Assembly (NCBI GenBank): GCA_024364805.1
Contig: CM044493.1
Span: forward strand, 60,803,563 to 60,825,794
Direction: 5' to 3'
Length of the DNA stretch: 22,232 bases
From: Euprymna scolopes
Lineage: Eukaryota; Mollusca; Cephalopoda; Sepiida; Sepiolidae
Position 1 is the stretch's first letter. Each line of letters opens with the position of its first letter. This document shows positions 8,812 to 17,449 of this stretch, piece by piece. The notes beneath the pieces are model-generated. The model was given only the letters and a program-made list of their open reading frames with translations, did not search any database and was not told where the DNA came from. The position numbers and the translations under genes were made by a program.

Positions 8812-10115
8812 CTAAACGTAGAAAGCGTCTTCACCAACGTCCCAGCTCACGAAACTATTGATATTATCATGGACAATATATACGATAATCCATCTCTTCC
8901 CTCACTAAAAATCAACCCTACAATCCTAAAAAAATATTACTAATATGTACAACCGAGGTCCCCTTTTATGGTCATAAAGGCAATATTTACATCCAAATCG
9001 ATGGGGTAACAATAGGGTGCGTATTGGGACCCACCTTTAGTACCGTTTATATGTCTAAACTGGAGAATAAAATATTTAACACTAATAAAAAAAAGTCTAT
9101 TTACGTTAGGTACGTCGATGATATTTTTTATTCTGGTTGACAATAATGACAAAATAGAGAAACTAAAGGATTATTTCCAAATAAACTCCGTACTAACCTT
9201 CACTTATGACTTAAACTCAAATAATAGAATTGATAAATTCATCTTTGCTGGAGTCTATGAAAATATCTAGAAATAGAAATTCTATTATTTGAGTTTATGT
9301 TTTCATAGACTCCAGCAAAGATGAATTTATCACTTCTTCATATAAAAAGACTATTGCAACCAATTCCTGTATCGTAAATTTCAAAAGTGAATGTCCCTAC
9401 AGATACAAGGCAGCAATTATAAAAACTCTTATTAATCAAGCGAAATTGGTCTCCTCAAATAGAAAAATATTCTATAGGTAATTAAAGAATATCAAACAGA
9501 TCCTGATTAATAACCGATTCCCGAATGTCTTAGGAGATAAACAAATTAAACTAACAATTAGAAACTTAGATCAAACTGATAATAACCAAGTAAGCAATCC
9601 CCACCCATCAATATATTGTATCACAACCAACTACACCACAACTTTAAATCAGATGAAAAGGTACCAAGAAATATAATACATCGATATATATCCCCAGTAA
9701 ATAATAAGATCCGATTTATCATTTACTATAAAAAAAAATTAACAACTGCTAATCTTATAATTAAAAACAACACTTCACGGACAACAAAATCAATCGATGA
9801 AACCAATGTAACCTATCAAATCAAATGTTCCTTGGGAGAATGCATCTCCAACACTAATTTGGACACACAACTAATACATCGTCCAGACGATTGACCCTAC
9901 ACCTTGCCGACACAAGCTCAATTTCCAACACCTAAAACAACAGGGCTGTCCACATTCCCAATTTAGAAAGGTCCTAGTGGAAAATACAAAAATTCTCCAT
10001 ATGGATTCAAACGTTGTAAGATTAAAAATACTGAAAGCATTTTATATAAAAACTAAAAAACAAAAAATAAATCGTGTAAATTTTGAAAATAGTAGTACCA
10101 TTCTGAAGTGCCCTG
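8812..10115 (+). mobile_element. Penelope-like retroelement body (RT to endonuclease), broken
   Basis: Penelope-like elements encode a telomerase-related reverse transcriptase and usually a C-terminal GIY-YIG endonuclease. The RT begins with VESVFTNVPAHETIDIIMDN and continues with PSLPSLKINPTIL and an EVPFYGHKGNIYIQIDGV block. A VLGPTFS-type motif follows, then the catalytic box as RYVDDIFF near 9110. Farther on are the connector (SECPYRYKAAIIKTL and an IIYYKKKLTTANLIIKNN block) and an endonuclease-like zone with YQIKCSLGECIS. The end of the body, [15 protein letters not shown], falls near 10110. The copy is clearly dead, with several breaks and an internal palindromic rearrangement (9213-9331). 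I see no capsid or envelope gene. Family assignment is strong. Confidence 0.85.
9213..9331. repeat. Palindromic local rearrangement inside Penelope-like body
   Basis: Two inverted pairs are interleaved. Pair 1 is CTCAAATAATAGAATT (about 9216-9231) against AATTCTATTATTTGAG (about 9277-9292). Pair 2 is GATAAATTCATCTTTGCTGG... (9232-9263) against its complement at about 9300-9331. The order is A, B, spacer, A', B', not the simple A, B, B', A' of a hairpin. This fits an inverted copy of one short segment lying between that segment's own ends. Confidence 0.8.
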
Positions 10116-10164
10116 GTACGTGACCATTCAATATATGTATATATGTATACACACATATGATTAC

Positions 10165-10281
<117 letters not shown>

Positions 10282-10385
10282 AATGTTATAAATAATATTT
10301 TTTTAAAAACTGTAAATTCTATACCATATTGTAAATCACACTTTTAAAAACATTGTACATTTATTTTAGCCACGTCCTAACACGT

Positions 10386-10410
10386 AAGAAAGAAAGAAAG
10401 AAAGAAAGAA
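10386..10410. repeat. (AAAG)n microsatellite
   Basis: About six AAAG units lie in the leader region of the second Penelope-like copy. Confidence 0.9.
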
Positions 10411-10523
10411 ATCCTATATATATTTGCACAAGACACGCTTCACTAGTTCAAGAAATTTAAATATAATTTTAACTGAAGCATATAAAAGCATCCAGATTTC
10501 AAACAAACAATAATTAAAACTGC

Positions 10524-10554
10524 CTGAAGACGACTGTTGAAAACTCAGTCGAAA
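10524..10554 (+). ncRNA. Hammerhead-ribozyme-like core, weak candidate
   Basis: CTGAAGA (10524-10530) is followed by a hairpin whose arms CGACTG and CAGTCG (10531-10536 and 10546-10551) pair perfectly across a 9-nt loop, and then by AAAG. Hammerhead ribozymes have a CUGANGA box, helix II and a GAAA box, and are known from Penelope-like elements. Here helix II would either use the G of GAAA or leave one extra C after CUGAAGA. I could not find helices I and III or a cleavage site. It may be a decayed ribozyme or only a look-alike. Confidence 0.25.
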
Positions 10555-10564
10555 GTACTTGCAA

Positions 10565-10565
10565 A

Positions 10566-10596
<31 letters not shown>

Positions 10597-10597
10597 A
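10565..10597. repeat. (AAAG)n microsatellite
   Basis: AAAG units run up to the A-rich stretch just before the ATG at 10599. In the inverted partner at 8670-8811 the same place holds only a poly(A) run (T-run on the plus strand at 8802-8810). Confidence 0.9.
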
Positions 10598-10598
10598 A

Positions 10599-10762
10599 TG
10601 GACCAAGACGACTATTGAACTTTCTTACACAGATTCAACCGAGAAACAAGAAAGACAATTAGAAAAATTGAAAAATTACAAAGAAAGCTTATTAAGCAAG
10701 AACACTCCGTGCTAATTAAAAATGCTTGTTTGAATGAAAACTTGCTGCTTAAATACACAATA
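10599..10762 (+). mobile_element. Second Penelope-like copy, 5' end only
   Basis: Starting at ATG 10599, the beginning of a Penelope-like ORF can be recognised, with words such as NRETRKTIRKIEKLQRKLI, KQEHSVLIKNACLNENLL and LKYT. It is cut off near 10762, where a short TA run and a different repeat begin. Its orientation matches the RT body at 8812-10115, so the two lie head to tail, which is common for Penelope-like elements. It is also about 95% identical to the inverted fragment at 8670-8811. This piece is broken and far too short to function. Confidence 0.7.
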
Positions 10763-10770
10763 TATATATA

Positions 10771-11199
10771 CTAGCAGGGGTGCCCGGCGTTGCTCGGGTG
10801 TTTGGAGATGTATGCTGTGCAAAAAAAGCAATAAAAAACAAAAAAAATGGTAAATTTTTTAAAACTTTGACCCCTATTATGACCCCTTAAAATTTATAGT
10901 TTCGGGCTCAAATCACTTTAAGTTAGATCCAGGTTCAAGGAACCTATATCTAAAATTTCAAGTGTCTAGACCCAAAATTGTCGGAGGAGTTTGGTAGAGT
11001 TCTTAAAGGTCAAATCGTTGAAATTTGACCCCTTAACAGCCAAATTTCTGGCTGACACCCGTCACATCGATTTTCCCAAATCTCAGTACCCGGTATTTCA
11101 AATTTCGAGTCTGTAGACTAAAAATTGACAGAGTTATTGCGTAGGGAAATGTACACAGACAGACACACAGACACACAGACAGACAGACAGACACGTTCA

Positions 11200-11236
<37 letters not shown>
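10771..11236 (+). repeat. Interspersed repeat ending in GACA and TA microsatellites
   Basis: The block starts CTAGCAGGGGTGCCCGGCG, with a short hairpin-forming CCCGG...TCGGG core. It continues with non-coding sequence containing repeated TTTGACCCC and AATTTC words. It ends in ACAGACAGACAC-type repeats (about 11154-11192), then GTTCACTTTTA and a TA tract (11204-11236). Coding is absent. The GGGTxCCCGGCGTTGC word is one I associate, from memory, with a widespread invertebrate repeat, but I cannot name the family. A diverged relative of its tail may lie at 19590-19720. Confidence 0.5.
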
Positions 11237-11240
<4 letters not shown>

Positions 11241-12185
11241 AAGAGACTGAGTATTTTATAAAATAATACTAAAATAAAATAGATAAACAAATGCAGTTGT
11301 AATTCCAAGTAATACATACTAAATTCAGCATAATGCAGACGTGGTATAAGCTAACATTTCACTAGAAAATCCACAATTAAAAAAAGAGATTAAACTATAT
11401 AATGGTAGCAAAAAGAAACCTTTAATTCCAATTGTTAAATAGAAAACGGGGATCGTCTATTGTTTATCATGTAGCTGTTTTGGAAATTTAAAAAAAGGAT
11501 AGTTGTTAAATTCAAGGCTCTTCGTTGTGAAATACTGCTTCACCAATAAGAAATGCAGACAGAATCCAGTTAATATTTATAATATAAAAACGAATAAAAA
11601 AATTATGACGTCAATGAACAATCCTGATCTCACTCTCTTCATAATCTTTCTTCATATTTCCAATCATAGTCTGATATAATTTATTTATATCTACGTAGAA
11701 AACACGACTGTCTTTGGCAGCACTTCGAAGAGCACTGATTATTAAGTTCTAGTTTATCCTTTCTCTTCGGATTTGGAGAATATGGTTGTTTTTAACACGT
11801 CTACAATTAAGCTTCTCTTTTGTCACTAACAACGCTTACATTTTTATGTTGCCCCAATCGACTCGTTTTCTCCTTGTTGAAACCCTACACTTTTATAAGC
11901 TTATTAGATTGACTTTCATTCTAGATTATTTTACCGCTCCAAAAAGTACCTAACTCGAGAGGTCATCTTGTGTCTATATAAGAGTCAGCTATATTCTAAT
12001 AGTCCATTAAAGTTAGCTGATTTTTTGTGCTGAACCTCAAACAAATTACTAACAAAGGTTTTTAACTTGGGTGTTAGGCATGAATAACCTAAGTGTTACA
12101 TGAAAGAGCTGTCCCTTTCTCATGTAAGTAAGAAGACATACTAGATAAGTGAAAATGATATTAGGATAAGGTTAGAATCGAACTC
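11237..12185. other. Intergenic DNA, no gene seen
   Basis: The sequence is AT-rich with no recognisable coding, RNA or transposon boundary. A CTATATAAGAGTCAG word at 11974-11988 resembles a TATA box, but nothing downstream supports a promoter there. Confidence 0.5.
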
Positions 12186-12703
12186 TGTAGGCAAGTGTTA
12201 AAGATAATGGAAAATGGAATGTTAGAAATTAAGTTCATTGTTAATTCTATTAGAAATATTTAAATATTATTTATGTCGGAAAAAGAGTCGATTGTCCATT
12301 CTTTTAGAAATCTGGATATTAAATATGTCAGTTAAATGAATACACAATGTGAGTTAAAACATATTTTTTTAAAATAAGTTAGAATTAGAATTGAAGATTC
12401 TTTTGTTTGCCAAAAGTGTGATTGGACAAACATATGTAAAGCCACGTGAATATTAGTCACGTTTAAAAACCACACTTCTGACGTCATAAACAAAGGGGAT
12501 TTCTCAATATAGGAATCGGAGAGTTCGAAGTTAGAGAGTTGATGAGAGATAGTCAGTTGAGGAGGAGAGCCCCTTAGAAGCGAAGGGAGGAAAATAGACA
12601 ATGTAAATCAAAGTTTGAATTCCTGACATCACCGATCGGTCGATTGAAGAATAAAGAAACAAACTATGTTTGTAAATGTTGTCTCGTGTGGCCATTCCTT
12701 ACA
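12186..12703 (+). mobile_element. Solo-LTR-like fossil (LTR retrotransposon kin), boundaries uncertain
   Basis: The right edge ends in CCATTCCTTACA, preceded by GTTGTCTCGTGTGG and an AATAAAGAAAC signal at about 12650. That is the usual layout of the R-U5 end of an LTR. The proposed left edge, TGTAGGC at about 12190, is a near inverse of the right end. Upstream promoter-like words include a CACGTG-like site and TGACGTCA-like GACGTCAT. No internal retroelement sequence lies on either side, so it would be a solo LTR. No target-site duplication was found, and another start near 12071 is possible. It is old and non-coding; the minus-strand open frame at 12332-12601 inside it is not a gene. Confidence 0.4.
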
Positions 12704-13099
12704 ACAAAAAGGTAAATGTGTTTTTATCATCATCTTTTAACGAACTTTGTATAATCCTTCCAAGTATAATGTGCCCCCCTCCTCTGTGTTAATAATAAAT
12801 GTCTCTCCCATTATCATCACTATCGTTATTCGTGCATTATGAGTCCTGTTATTATGAATCCCTGTTAGACATGTCTCCGATATGAGCCCATCATCTCTTT
12901 TCCAAAATTAACCCCTTGCTATTTAACATAAGTAACCCTGCTTAAAGAGGTCAACTGTCGCCATCTTTAAAATTCACCTTTTGCGTGTTTAACTTTAAGT
13001 TACATTTTCTTTTTTGTGGTTCTGGATCAAACTCTGATAGAAAGAAAAGACGTGTTGATGCTTCCTATGTAGAAACTAAATCGTGTGTATCGCTTTATA
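12704..13099. other. Intergenic DNA, no gene seen
   Basis: Mixed AT-rich sequence with no recognisable gene or repeat. It ends with the TA dinucleotide at 13098-13099 that flanks the Tc1-like element. Confidence 0.5.
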
Positions 13100-13298
13100 G
13101 CAGGTCAATATTTTATGTAATTTTTAAATTACTATGAAACGCGGAGAAGTGAAGTTTGGCACACTAGAAGAGCATAACAAGGTGCCTTATTTTCCTGATT
13201 TCAGTGGAATTTGGACAAATATTTTGAAAGTTATGCCAATTCTTCTATTTTCTGGTAATTTTAAGTGTGTATCATTTTATTGCAAGTGTCTAAAAATG
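13100..13298 (+). repeat. Left long terminal inverted repeat of Tc1-like element
   Basis: This ~199-bp arm pairs with 13874-14067. Clear matches include AACGCrGAGAAGTGAA, CAAATATTTTGAAA and CTTCTATTTTCTG. The arms differ by point changes and small indels, so they have been diverging for some time. The open frame at 13134-13328 lies inside this arm and is not a gene. Confidence 0.85.
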
Positions 13299-13423
13299 TA
13301 CATTTCCCGCAATAAAACAATATTCTAACTTCATATTTCTATATAAACTAACGAACATATCCAGTAACAATACTAATCAAAAACAAGAACGAATTTCATA
13401 TAATTTTCTTCAAGGGAATATTT

Positions 13424-13876
13424 ATTCATCTACACTTTTAATAACCTCTTGTAAACTGATGATGTTAGTCGTCGGATTTGAGATGATGTTATGCTATAGG
13501 AATCTTTCTAAATCTTCCTCCAAAGTCCATACTTTGACGAAAAATTGAATGCCCCCTTCATAAAATTTCATCTTTATCATTGACCAGCGCTGCTCAATTG
13601 GGTTTATATCTGGAGAATAAGGTGGCCATGTCATAAAAACTTCTCCACTAATACCTAATGACTTAAGGAAGGATGTCGTAGCCTTTGCTGAGTAGGATGG
13701 TGCATTGTCGTGCATGAAAATCAATTTGTGGTGACGCGCCAATAGAAGGCCATCAAATTTCTTATGTTTTTGTCCTTCCTTGGTTTGATGTTTTGATTTT
13801 CAACGAATGAAGACAATGTAAGGCCTGCAACAACACGTCCCTTTTCAGTAGCTGCCAATCGACCCTTTCTAGGCAT
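13424..13876 (-). pseudogene. Tc1/DD37E transposase remnant
   Basis: The start is ATG at 13874-13876, immediately inside the right inverted repeat, giving MPRKGRLAATEKGRVVAGL, the beginning of a paired-like HTH. Most of the DNA-binding domain and the first catalytic Asp are deleted. The frame shifts near 13740. The best-preserved part (13494-13742) carries LIFMHDNAPSYSAKATTSFL with the second catalytic Asp and WPPYSPDINPIEQRW with the catalytic Glu. I count 37 residues between that Asp and Glu. A stop follows DLERFL at 13494. The C-terminal tail continues in the same frame (NPTTNIISLQEVIKSV) to about 13424. The enzyme would have cut and joined DNA in the nucleus; this copy cannot. Confidence 0.85.
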
Positions 13877-14067
13877 TTTGGGAGATTTGCAATAAAGTGA
13901 TACAACTTAAAATTATCAGAAAATAGAAGATTTAGCATAATTTTCAAAATATTTGTTCAAATTCCACAAAAATCAGGAAAAAAGTCCCTTGTTATACTCT
14001 TCCAGTGTACCAAATTTCACTTCTCTGCGTTTTATAGCAATCTCAAAATTAAAAAATATTGACTCGT
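13874..14067 (-). repeat. Right long terminal inverted repeat of Tc1-like element
   Basis: This is the partner of 13100-13298, ending at TA 14068-14069. The ATG of the transposase lies at its inner edge, so the arm doubles as the 5' leader of the transposase gene. Confidence 0.85.
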
Positions 14068-14163
14068 TATAAATACATAGAGTTTATTGAATTTAAGGAC
14101 AGGGTGTTAAAAGTTTGTCAGAAAGTCCGATAAAATGGTGGCTGAGCATCCACTGTTAAAAGT

Positions 14164-15080
14164 AGAATAGGTTATGTAGCTGACCTTGTTTCACAAGAAG
14201 CACGTTATCACAGAACATGTTTTGAAAACTTTGATTCTAATAAAAACATTTCTAATGCATTATCTTTTGCTGACTCTTCTAAGAAAAACAAAATCTTGGT
14301 AGACCAGAGGATTCAGAGAAAAAGTGAGCATTTCTGGAAATTGCTGATTATTTGCAGCAGAATTACGAGAAGCAACTCACCATCTTGTTAAAAAAAAATG
14401 GAAGAAATTCTCGAGGACACTGGTTTTGAACCATACAGTCTCTCATACATGAAATCTCGATTGCTAGAACATTTCAAAGACAAAATCATTGTGACTGAAA
14501 TTAATGGGAAACCTAATGCTTTTACACGCTTAATACAGGCAAATATATTCGCCATAAATTCTATGCACAGAGCAGCTAAATAGACAGTTTAGAATTCAAG
14601 GCAATTAGAAGCATATGGACAGCAACCAAGCTTATCAAAAGTGACATTAAAGGTATCCAGACAAGTTCAAAATATTACTCGTTTAAGAATGATCTTGAAC
14701 AGGATGCGATTCTTGAATATGTTCCTAAAAAATTGTTGATATTTGAAGGCAAAAACAATGGTTTGAACCTTGCATCAGTAGGTCAAACAATAATGCAGGC
14801 TGTAAGACCCTGAGTTTTCCTTGAAACTCTGCAGTTTGGTTTAGCAGTGGGAATTCATGACCAATTTGGATCGAGGTTCTTAATTGAGACGCTGAATAAG
14901 CATGGCTTCTCTTCATCTTATTCGGATATCCAGAAAATCGAAAGAAGTTCTGCTCTTGTTCATGGCGTATTCTATAGCATGAGCATCATAGCATAGCCCG
15001 AGAAAATTAAAACAAAATCAGTCTCTAGGATTCAAGTCTTTTCAGAAGATATATTAAGGGTTGAACATCAAATACCTAAA
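14164..15080 (+). pseudogene. Uncharacterised large-protein family, N-terminal part (broken)
   Basis: I recognise conserved blocks of a large protein family (over 1,000 residues, as I recall) seen as uncharacterised multi-copy proteins in cnidarians, molluscs and other animals. I know no established name. One frame from 14164 gives ADLVSQEARYHRTCFENF, with a YH..C motif of zinc-finger type. After an A-run shift at about 14391 comes EDTGFEPYSLSYMKSRLLEH and KIIVTEINGKPN (14398-14583). A third frame from about 14595 to 15080 gives LIKSDIKG, LASVGQTIMQAVRP, a stop, then LQFGLAVGIHDQFGSRFLIE and SSSYSDIQKIERSSALVHG. A likely deletion of some tens of codons follows, then FYSMSIIA, another stop, and SRIQVFSEDI. 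There is no sign of introns. The block stops at a LINE insertion. Confidence 0.7.
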
Positions 15081-15934
15081 TTTTTATTTTTTTATTACAT
15101 TTTCACCCCAAACAAGGCACATTGCCACTTTGATGCAGGGGGCTAGTATTAAGGAACACAGGCTACAGGTGTACTAGGTGGGGAGTTGGGCAGCAAGATG
15201 TCGGTTCACGTTACACTTGAACTTCTGCATGTCAGTACAGTTGGGGAAGCAGGAACTTGGCAGGGAGTTCCAAAGTCTAGCGGTTCCTGGGAACAAACTA
15301 CTGGAGAGAAGGCTCTCTTACATCTAGGGATCTCTACTGTAAAGGGGTAGGATTGTACTGCTTGTCGGATTTGTCGGGAGTATTTACGTAAAGGGGATAC
15401 AAGTTCTTGCAGCTCGTCGGAACATACACCGTTAAAGTACTTGTAGAACAGGCAGAAGGATTCTACATTGCGTCGATTGGACAGAGGCTGAAGTTTGGAT
15501 GATCAGGACCTATTAGGTTGGCGACTCTCTTCTGAACCTTGTCTAGGAGTGAGAGACTAGTAGCAGATACACCGGCCCAAATATGACAACAATGCTCCAT
15601 ATATGGGCGACTGGTGGCCTTATAGAAGTACAGGATACTTTCAGGGGTCAGTAGCTTTCTAGCACGGTAGAGAAAACCTACCTTTTTTGCAGCAGTCCTG
15701 GCAATGCTCAGTGTAATTGTTCCAACTCATGTTTCCTGTGAACGTTAGGCCGAGGAGTTTAAAATTGCTTTCAGATAAAGAGTCTTTGGCCATTGCTATT
15801 GGTGGTAGAGAAGTTTTCTTGTAGTTATTGAAGGAAACAAGTTTAGTCTTGGCAGCATTGAATGTGACCATCCATTTTTGTCCCCATTCCACTACAGCTT
15901 GGAGGTCATTTTCCAGTGTTTCTGCCATCACGAG
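15081..15934 (-). mobile_element. 5'-truncated LINE, related subfamily (copy 3), nested
   Basis: This LINE fragment sits inside the large pseudogene in the opposite orientation. Its A-rich tail is the T-rich run at 15081-15096. Its 5' end lies at about 15934, just after the YADD box would have been. Coding begins with MAETLENDLQAVVEWGQKW and a MVTFNAAKTKLVSF block, parallel to HVVQWGKKWLVTFNASKTK in copy 1. After several frame changes come RPYMEHCCHIWAG, LLDKVQKRVANLIG, FCLFYKYFNGVCSDELQ and RLWNSLPSSCFP. The 3' UTR does not match copies 1 and 2, so it is a different subfamily. No clear target-site duplication was seen. Confidence 0.8.
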
Positions 15935-17421
15935 TATAAAGAGTTCAACGCCAACAAAATTTTCAATTTCACTGCTGATTTTGACATCCTTTGAGAGTTT
16001 TCACTAATTTTACATACGTGCAGCCCCGCATGGTCAGGCCTTATGCAGTCAGTGCACAAAGGAACATACTTGGAAAATCAGCCATAGTTTTTTTTTGCCA
16101 ATAATCGACATAGGCCCCGGTAACCCAACCTGCGTGTGCTCAACGTTATGTTACATTATTGATTTAGCCATGAAAAACAACATTCCAATAATTCCAACAA
16201 TTCTAACATTCGATCAGCCACTTTGATACAAAGCAATGATGATAGTCGAGTCACAACCTAGTTTTAGTCCTTTGAAATCATTTGTCTTGCGACTTGGTGG
16301 GCTCCATACACAAATGAGCTTACTGGGGTCAATTGGTTATTTGACGACAGGATCTGAATCGCAAAAACTTTTTGAACTTGTGTATGCTGAAAACACAGTC
16401 AAACACATGCTAAGTGACAAAGTAATTGCAAGAGCCATACATGCTCACTTCTCAGTTGATGCTGTTCTGAATGCTATTTTCCCCATGTCACTGAAGATGA
16501 TCAACCCAACACTGATACAGAAGAGTTATTTTCTCAAAATGAAGAACTGAAGTAAGCTCAAGGGCTATTGAAAAGTATCCCTGATGGGACTGAGACATTG
16601 CGAGACAAGATTGCCCAGAGAATCAACCATATGAAGGATACGATGGTTGACCAGCAAACAGCAAAATTGTAGATTATATTTGGTAGAGATCCTGCAATTT
16701 TTTGTCAAGGCAGAGCGCACCAAGAACTGGGAATCGCCGCTATAAGCAAAATACTGCCAATATTCGCTGCAGCAGGATACATCCTATATGCAAAGTCGGC
16801 CTACTTGTACTTGTAGTAAATGACATGCTGCTGAAAAGCCATCCTGAAGTGTACCAAAAATTTTCTGAAAGGTTTCCATGTGATAGAGCGATCGCTACTG
16901 GGCCGACTTGTAAACGGGTCTGGCTATTGAGCAGGTGCTAATGAAAAGCATGAAGATGCCTGAAAGTCTTACTAATGGCAGAGGAAGGACGATATTTAAC
17001 GATTGGTTTGGACGCTATCACTGCCAGCGTGCGCTGAAATCAAGTTTACAATACAAGAACTAGCTGGCATTCGTTATTGCACTAATGACCAGCACCACTT
17101 CAGCCAAAAACGTGCGAGATGTTATAGATACATGGAAGTCCCTTCCGTTTCTCCGGACATATGGCCCTTTCACCGAAGATCCGTCCATTCACATCATTTC
17201 AAGTGGAGTAACTTGTGACAAAAAAAGTGAATGTTGAAAGCAAACTCCATAAGAGAGGCAATCGTTGGAGAAAATGTCCACGAGTACACTTAAAAAAAGG
17301 TATCAGGCGATTACATTTGGGTCAAATTTTAGCCTTCAAAGTTGACACTCATCCACAACTCATATTTCAGAGACCGTGTGTGCTATTTACCAATGAACCC
17401 TCAACTCAGCAGCAGAAATAA
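15935..17421 (+). pseudogene. Uncharacterised large-protein family, middle part (broken)
   Basis: The large coding relic resumes directly after the LINE with YKEFNANKIF, then PAWSGLMQSVHKGTY, FLPIIDIGPGNPTCV and IIPTILTFDQPL. The best-preserved piece is 16236-16550, containing FVLRLGGLHTQMSLLGSIGY, AENTVKHMLSDKVIARAIHA and HFSVDAVLNAIF. These blocks are hallmarks of the family as I remember it. Beyond 16550 decay is heavier. Recognisable pieces are LPIFAAAGYILYAKSAYLYL (about 16755-16815), LVWTLSLPACAEIKFTIQEL (about 17000-17065) and VDTHPQLIFQR (about 17340-17375). Several stops and frameshifts are present. Spacing between the blocks agrees with one long intronless reading frame. Confidence 0.65.
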
Positions 17422-17449
17422 CATTTCGAGTATGAGTTTTTCACTTTTT

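Larger units (their letters stand above)
13100..14067 (-). mobile_element. Tc1-like transposon with long TIRs, DD37E-type
   Basis: This 968-bp element is flanked by TA at 13098-13099 and 14068-14069. Both ends match: after TA the left reads GCAGGTCAATATTTT and the right, reverse complemented, ACGAGTCAATATTTT. The similarity continues inward for about 195 bp, through a GAAGTGAA(G/A)TTTGG(C/T)ACACT block to the ATG of the transposase. The transposase runs on the minus strand and is internally deleted. Long inverted repeats plus a 37-residue D-to-E spacing suggest the DD37E group of Tc1/mariner elements rather than classic DD34E Tc1. Confidence 0.85.

Noticed and set aside
11033-11317. 94-codon minus-strand open frame
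   Set aside because: Runs through GACA and TA microsatellites and the end of a non-coding repeat.
12332-12601. 89-codon minus-strand open frame
   Set aside because: Antisense to the solo-LTR-like segment and without recognisable domains.
14725-14916. 63-codon minus-strand open frame
   Set aside because: Antisense shadow of the large relic.
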